From Hemicentrotus pulcherrimus (taxonomy: Eukaryota; Echinodermata; Echinoidea; Camarodonta; Strongylocentrotidae), in contig BEXV01002644.1 in assembly GCA_003118195.1 (NCBI GenBank), forward strand, positions 8,753 to 19,803: DNA of 11,051 bases, in the 5' to 3' direction. Both the position numbers and the translations under genes were made by a program. The notes beneath the pieces are model-generated. The model was not told where the DNA came from. It ran no database searches and saw only the letters and a program-made list of their open reading frames with translations. Of the stretch, positions 7,618-11,051 are shown in pieces (position 1 is the stretch's first letter; each line of letters begins with the position of its first letter).

Positions 7618-8144
7618 CTGAAGAAGAAACATGAAGAAATTTCTTTATACGCAATGGATCAAAGCCCTGGCCTGACACAGTATGTGCTACAAATATACAC
7701 TTTACATGTGACATAAGTCGTCTGTAGCAGTCCATGGTTCGTTCCATTCATCATTCAGAATGCACATTGCAGACATCAATTGTTGCTAAGCACGTAGAAC
7801 AAACATGATGGCTTATCCTACCTAACAACACGTAATATATGCAAAATACATTCAGACTATTAAAATACTATTATTCGTAACATGTCAAGGGAATAATTTG
7901 TAACATAGCACTCAACAAAGATATGGGCTGGAAATTTGATTACATTAAAAAAATGGCCTATTGCAAACGGGGTTGCAGTTTTACTTTTTAATTTTATCTG
8001 CACAATGAGATAAGTACTACCAATCATGTGACGTAGGACGGATGGGACGATGGAACTTCGGACACTGATGTCCGGATCAATGACAGGAAGATGCATTTTG
8101 ATATAGGGCCAATAAGAGCTTGAGAAGTTGGTAATCAAACTTAC
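7618..8144 (-). other. Intron E4-E5, no recognised content
   Basis: 527 nt between the AATG|GTAAGT donor and the TTCTTCTTCAG acceptor. The open frame at 7860-8159 extends out of exon E4 sequence in a different frame and has no repeat motif. Confidence 0.6.
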
Positions 8145-8294
8145 CATTCTCAAATACAATGGGCGATGTCACAGTCTGAACTTCATCTATCTTCATGGCA
8201 TCTGCATCGAGTGCTTGGATGTCGACGTCATTAATGACTCCACTTACAGTCAAGGTACCATCAATGTCCACATCCGCATCAAACGTGTAGGATC
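8145..8294 (-). CDS. Exon E4: VSG repeat (GSYTFDADVDIDG...)
   Basis: 150 nt, phase 1 in (GATGCTTCAG acceptor) and phase 1 out (AATG|GTAAGT, a near-perfect donor). It reads (G)SYTFDADVDIDGTLTVSG, VINDVDIQALDADAMKIDE, then VQTVTSPIVFEN. The DGTLTVSGVINDVDIQALDA stretch is a typical repeat core, followed by the Asp-rich link seen elsewhere. A decayed copy of its first ~40 bases lies just upstream at 8617-8719. Confidence 0.88.
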
Positions 8295-8409
8295 CTGAAG
8301 CATCGAGGAAGAAAGTAATAATAATCATTAATAATAATAATTTGTTTACCAACGGAAGCTTCATCAGCTTCAGTGCTGTTCTTCATGATGGCCCTGCAAT
8401 CCTTATTAC

Positions 8410-8616
8410 GCAATCCTTATATTGTTGTTGGATTGTACGTCGGTTTCCATTGTCGTAGGATGATTTTCGCCAGATTACAAGGTTCCCATTTACACCTGGT
8501 TGGGGAGTGGCAAATTTGAATTCATTTCTTGCCAAAGGACGTTAGTGCAACGCTGAGATTGGAACCATCAACGCTTGGACTGAAAGTCAAGTGATTGAAC
8601 CACTATACTCCGACAC
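8410..8616 (-). mobile_element. tRNA-derived SINE-like copy B
   Basis: On the minus strand a tRNA-like head starts at about 8616, with a box-A-like AGTATAGTGGTT and a degraded box B (GGTTCCAATCT; consensus GGTTCGANTCC). A body follows with CCTTTGGCAAG, TTTGCCACTCC and AGGTGTAAATGGGAACC (8481-8497). The end has a short direct repeat (GCAATCCTTA twice, about 8397-8420). The head aligns with copy A at 10585-10703 (AGTGGTTCA-TCACTT, GTTGA-GGTTC-AATC). The body motif recurs at 10872-10885. The 3' limit is approximate. Confidence 0.65.
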
Positions 8617-8719
8617 CTTCTTGAAGAAATAAATACGTTTAGTATTCGTTTCATAGAGGAGCCGGTAGAGGAATGAATGGTCTCATCAATGTCCACATCG
8701 GCGTTAAACGTGTATGATC
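8617..8719 (-). pseudogene. Decayed partial copy of exon E4
   Basis: After a normal-looking acceptor (CCGTTTTACAG) the minus strand reads (G)SYTFNADVDIDETI, nearly identical to the start of E4 ((G)SYTFDADVDIDGTL); about 34 of the first 41 bases agree. After that all repeat similarity stops and there is no VSG core. The nearest possible donor (AAG|GTGTCG at 8616) would give a 103-nt exon that breaks the frame, and the frame runs to a stop near 8568. E3 joins E4 in phase without it. Most likely a dead duplicate exon, cut short next to a SINE insertion; a frame-breaking alternative exon is a less likely reading. Confidence 0.65.
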
Positions 8720-8901
8720 CTGTAAAACGGAACACATAATAGCTAGGGGAAACTCTGATGGCTTGGTCCATTCGAAGATCGCAATCGGTCATAACAGGAG
8801 GAGACCAAGGGTTGTAGCTTTCTCTTATCCCCTCCCAAGCACAGGTGATAATGAGTACTACATAACAAACGCAGAACCAAAGACGGCATAAATGTGCTAA
8901 C

Positions 8902-9013
8902 CTGTGATCGTTTGGGCACGCGTTAAGGTGAGGACGTCTTCACTGATGTCAACATCATTGACTGTACCGCTTACAGTAGTACTCTGTGACGCGTGGTATC
9001 CATCGTTGAATAT
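8902..9013 (-). CDS. Exon E3: VSG repeat
   Basis: 112 nt, phase 0 in (ATTGTTAG acceptor) and phase 1 out (CAG|GTTAGC donor). It codes for IFNDGY, then TTVSGTVNDVDISEDV, then LTRAQTIT with the Gly codon split by the intron. The border lies two residues earlier in the repeat than in E1 and E2, so the gene switches here from phase-0 to phase-1 introns. E4 continues with G-SYTF, completing ITGSYTF like the ITGSKTF of E5/E6. Confidence 0.87.
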
Positions 9014-9214
9014 CTAACAATGGAAAGAAAGCAATGCGAAATATACATTAATACAAATTATTTGAAAGAAGCTGTTGTCTCATATATGAACGCACAACTG
9101 TGACACACTGCGTAGAGAATCAATGTTTACGTATCAAAATATCCCGACAGTGAAGTCCATAGTGAAGAAGTGTAAACAACCGCGTTAATAACTATACAAC
9201 ACGACATGAGACAT

Positions 9215-9425
9215 TGTTACACACTGTGATGTTGTGTATCGAATACCACAGTTTTTTCACACACTGTGATTATGTGTATCGATTACCACAGAGAGTGTGT
9301 ACACACTGTGATCATGTGTATCGAATATCACAGACAGTTTTTACACACTGTGATCATGTGTATCGAATACCACAGAGAGTTTGACTCACTGTTATCATGT
9401 GTATCGAATACCACATAGAGTTTCA
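9215..9425. repeat. 41-bp minisatellite, five copies
   Basis: Five tandem units of 40-42 bp start at 9221, 9261, 9303, 9345 and about 9386. Each has ACACTGTGAT, then ATGTGTATCGA, then ATACCACAGAGAGT with small changes. The last copy is the most diverged. Flanking sequence to about 9490 has further CACAGTG/CACTGTG words, including an inverted copy (GACACAGTGTGTAA, about 9475-9488). It lies in the intron between E2 and E3. Confidence 0.85.
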
Positions 9426-9726
9426 CAGTGCAACTGTGTTCACAAATCATGTTCACAGCGATGTAACAATATGTGACACAGTGTGTAAGCCTCACATCAC
9501 CAACAACAAGTATAGGAGACATTGTAAAGTGTTGTAATAGTGTCGCAGAGTAATCCATATGTGGTCGCACTGTCGTTACATCAAGCTCTCGGAACCTCAT
9601 TTCTCATTTCTTTGTTTCATTGTTAAACTCTTTTCTATAATTTCACCACACAGCGGTATACTTATTTCCGTATGGACATTACTAAATAAATTACTGAAGC
9701 CTGAAATACTGTTAATTAAAAATTAC

Positions 9727-9858
9727 CTTCTTTCCAGTAATAGTTTGTGAACCAGCATTCGTCCAAACGATGTCGTTGTTCAGATCTGCAAGGTTTATAC
9801 CATTAACGTCTCCGGATACCGTGATGTCATTGGACGCAGTAAATACATTGGTGAAAGT
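9727..9858 (-). CDS. Exon E2: one complete 44-residue VSG repeat
   Basis: 132 nt, phase 0 on both sides (CCCTTTCAG acceptor, AAG|GTAATT donor), so it codes for exactly 44 residues. It begins TFTNVF, carries the core DITVSGDVNGINLADL and ends SQTITGKK. It is the cleanest single repeat in the window and shows the unit: Thr-Phe strand, VSG turn, NG-hydrophobic-N/D-I/L, then QTITGxK. As a symmetrical 0-0 exon coding for one full repeat it could be duplicated or skipped without breaking frame. Confidence 0.88.
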
Positions 9859-10458
9859 CTGAAAGGGAATACATAACACGACCTCAAACACACAAAATAA
9901 ATCAACTTAAAGCGATACTGAACTAATGGAACTAGCGTACTGATCGAACAACGTCATCGAATGGTCAACTTGCAATCAGTGCATAACCCGATACAAAATT
10001 TATACATCGCAATCAAAGGACTCGGCAGTGCAGCTAGAGAAGCAGCGAGTTACGGGACAATACTACTACAGCTGACCTGAGATTATGACGACGCATATTT
10101 AGTAAGCTGGACATAATGTATATGGGCAACGAAATACGTATTGAGATTTTCCTTGAGCTGAATTGTTTAAAGTATATGCGATCATGCTTCAGTTAACGTA
10201 TGGTGTAAGTATTACAAAAATGGCATGAAAGTTGTTAAACATTGTTTTCTTTAACATGGCTCTTTGAGAGGAAATTTAATATTCCATCCATGATTTTCTG
10301 AAACTATGGTCGGCTCGCATGCATTTGAAAGTACTCACACCAGTTATAAAGTTATTGTGATTAAAGTTTTATATCATACTTTTAGGGTATGTTTTTTGCT
10401 CACTTAATTTTAAAAATTGGGGCAACACCCCTCCCACCCCCAATTATGGCATTCGTAC
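9859..10458 (-). other. Intron E1-E2, mostly featureless
   Basis: 600 nt, phase 0. Near the E1 donor (about 10409-10445) is a short imperfect inverted stretch, AAAAATTGGGG and CCCCCAATTA. No exon, SINE or element is supported in the rest. Confidence 0.55.
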
Positions 10459-10580
10459 CTTCTTAGCTGAGATTACTTGGGTACCGTCGTTGAGGTCGAT
10501 GGCACGGCCTACCATTTCTCGAATATTTACTCCATCTAGTGTCCCAGAAATCGAGGCATCGCCATCGAATTCTACAGAAC
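10459..10580 (-). CDS. Exon E1: VSG-type repeat
   Basis: First exon visible, 122 nt, phase 1 in and phase 0 out. The acceptor is CTCTCTACAG and the donor AAG|GTACGA. It codes for one repeat: an extended strand, then SISGTLDGVNI, then an acidic segment and TQVISAKK. The split first codon needs G from an exon upstream of the window and would read Gly, as at the other phase-1 junctions. The acceptor tract lies in SINE-like sequence (see 10585-10703). The exon itself matches the repeats in E2, E3 and E6, so it is part of the original gene and not an exonised transposon. Confidence 0.8.
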
Positions 10581-10584
10581 CTGT

Positions 10585-10703
10585 AGAGAGATTAATGTCT
10601 TGCAATAGTTCGTGCACCAGAAACAAAAACAAATCTTGGATTCGAACCCTCAACCTTTGGGTTTGGAGTGAAGTGAATGAACCACTGTACCACGACTGCT
10701 CCT
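10585..10703 (-). mobile_element. tRNA-derived SINE-like copy A
   Basis: On the minus strand from about 10703: TGGTACAGTGG (box-A-like, 10682-10692), then a perfect box B GGTTCGAATCC (10638-10648), spaced as in a tRNA-derived Pol III promoter. Next comes GCACGAACTATTGCAAGACA, resembling the GCACTAACGTCCTTTGGCAAG of copy B. The tail ATTAATCTCTCTACAG is the branch/pyrimidine/AG region used by exon E1. It is not a functional tRNA: no convincing acceptor stem and no intact downstream T-stem pairing. The 3' end is uncertain. Confidence 0.65.
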
Positions 10704-10802
10704 GTCTTACAATGAGTTGCGATTGATCCGAATCAATCGCAAAATAGTAGTCTCCTATCTCTTATGAAAATAGTTGCGATTAATATAAACTCTTTGTAAG
10801 AC
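10704..10802. mobile_element. 99-bp palindromic MITE-like element
   Basis: Ends are 15-bp inverted repeats with one mismatch: GTCTTACAATGAGTT at 10704-10718 and the reverse complement of GTCTTACAAAGAGTT at 10788-10802. Inside is a perfect 11-bp-arm hairpin (10717-10742) and a second GTTGCGATT copy. It has no coding capacity, so it would depend on a transposase elsewhere. It lies between two SINE-like copies pointing outward. Confidence 0.5.
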
Positions 10803-10985
10803 GGGGCCCAGGTGTGGTGGTATACTCGTTCATTCCCTTGATTTACATCGATTCAATCAACACGTGTCACTGTGTTAAATGGGTACTGGGTAGAATGTGA
10901 GTCATCGTAGTTTGTTCAGAATTGTGAGCGTCTGTAAAATAGCGTCTTGCTGGAATATTCCACAAGGAGTGCAAAATGTGTATAC
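10803..10985 (+). mobile_element. Degenerate SINE-like copy, plus orientation
   Basis: Starts GGGGCCCAGG directly after the palindromic element, then a box-A-like TGGTGGTATACTCG, a weak box-B-like CATCGATTCAATC, and the body motif GTGTTAAATGGGTAC (10872-10885) shared with SINE copy B. It continues into GTGAGCGTCTGTAAAATAGC. It faces away from copy A. Boundaries and family are uncertain; no A-tail is seen. Confidence 0.42.
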
Positions 10986-11051
10986 ACTGTGTGTGCATGG
11001 GCAAAGCTTGAATCCGATGACAGGGGTTAAATACAGTCGATGTATCAAGCG

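Larger units (their letters stand above)
53..10580 (-). other. Partial gene: 14-exon VSG-repeat plus EAR (EPTP) propeller protein
   Basis: Gene-level entry for the 14 CDS exons listed below. All exons are on the minus strand, have AG/GT borders and join in compatible phases into 2366 nt without a stop (about 789 residues). The first part is about 12 repeats of the form VSGTVNGVDIS ... DGxQTITGxKTF. The second part is at least five EAR/EPTP blades, recognised by spaced motifs such as FQxxxTxGA, an aromatic/Phe strand, YLAVAN-like strands and SxIY(R/K)(Y/W). EAR domains are known from extracellular and cell-surface proteins (LGI, ADGRV1, TSPEAR). NxS/T sequons (NVT, NTT, NST) and sparse cysteines fit a secreted protein. 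Start, signal peptide and stop are outside the window. TSPEAR has a laminin-G-like N-terminal domain instead of these repeats, so I give no symbol. Frame and exon chain are seen directly; localisation and adhesion role are inferred. Confidence 0.85.

Noticed and set aside
7618..7747. Upstream extension of the E5 reading frame to a Met near 7747, as if a gene started there.
   Set aside because: The extension has no repeat pattern, and a strong acceptor (TTCTTCTTCAG) sits exactly where repeat similarity begins.
10638..10703. A functional tRNA gene on the minus strand.
   Set aside because: Boxes A and B are present, but no acceptor stem pairs and the same head occurs in a SINE-like copy at 8410-8616, so it is a SINE head.

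Overview
The window is metazoan nuclear DNA. It holds one multi-exon gene on the minus strand, with GT-AG introns of roughly 0.5-1.1 kb and no prokaryote-like ORF structure. AT-rich introns, CAT/ATT microsatellites, tRNA-derived SINE-like copies and several short inverted-repeat (MITE-like) elements suggest a marine invertebrate. An echinoderm or hemichordate is my guess, but the species cannot be fixed from sequence alone.

The gene runs from right to left. I could chain 14 coding exons (E1 at 10459-10580 to E14 at 53-193) by splice sites, intron phase and repeat continuity. Joined, they give 2366 nt of uninterrupted reading frame, about 789 codons counting a first codon split by an intron. 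Both ends lie outside the window: no start, signal peptide or stop is seen. Intron phases are 0 after E1, E2 and E13, and 1 after E3-E12.

The predicted protein has two parts. E1-E9 (about residues 1-533) are a run of about 12 diverged repeats of 40-45 residues, with cores such as TVSGTVNGVDIS followed by (L)DGxQTITGxKTF. I cannot put a firm family name on these. E10-E14 (about residues 534-789) are EAR/EPTP (epilepsy-associated repeat) beta-propeller blades. Five blades are visible and the remaining ones expected of a seven-bladed propeller would lie beyond the left edge. EAR proteins such as LGI, ADGRV1/VLGR1 and TSPEAR are secreted or cell-surface adhesion/recognition proteins, so an extracellular repeat stalk carrying a propeller is the natural reading.

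Introns: 10581-11051 has two head-to-head SINE-like copies around a small palindromic element; 9014-9726 has a 41-bp minisatellite; 8295-8901 has a decayed exon copy abutting another SINE; 5151-5865 has a 386-bp inverted-repeat element with a miRNA-precursor-like hairpin; 4427-4904 has a C-rich (G-rich in the transcript) tract; 2846-3403 and 1681-2746 carry MITE-like elements and CAT microsatellites; 194-680 has a perfect 26-bp hairpin. No other protein-coding gene, canonical tRNA, rRNA or CRISPR array is supported.
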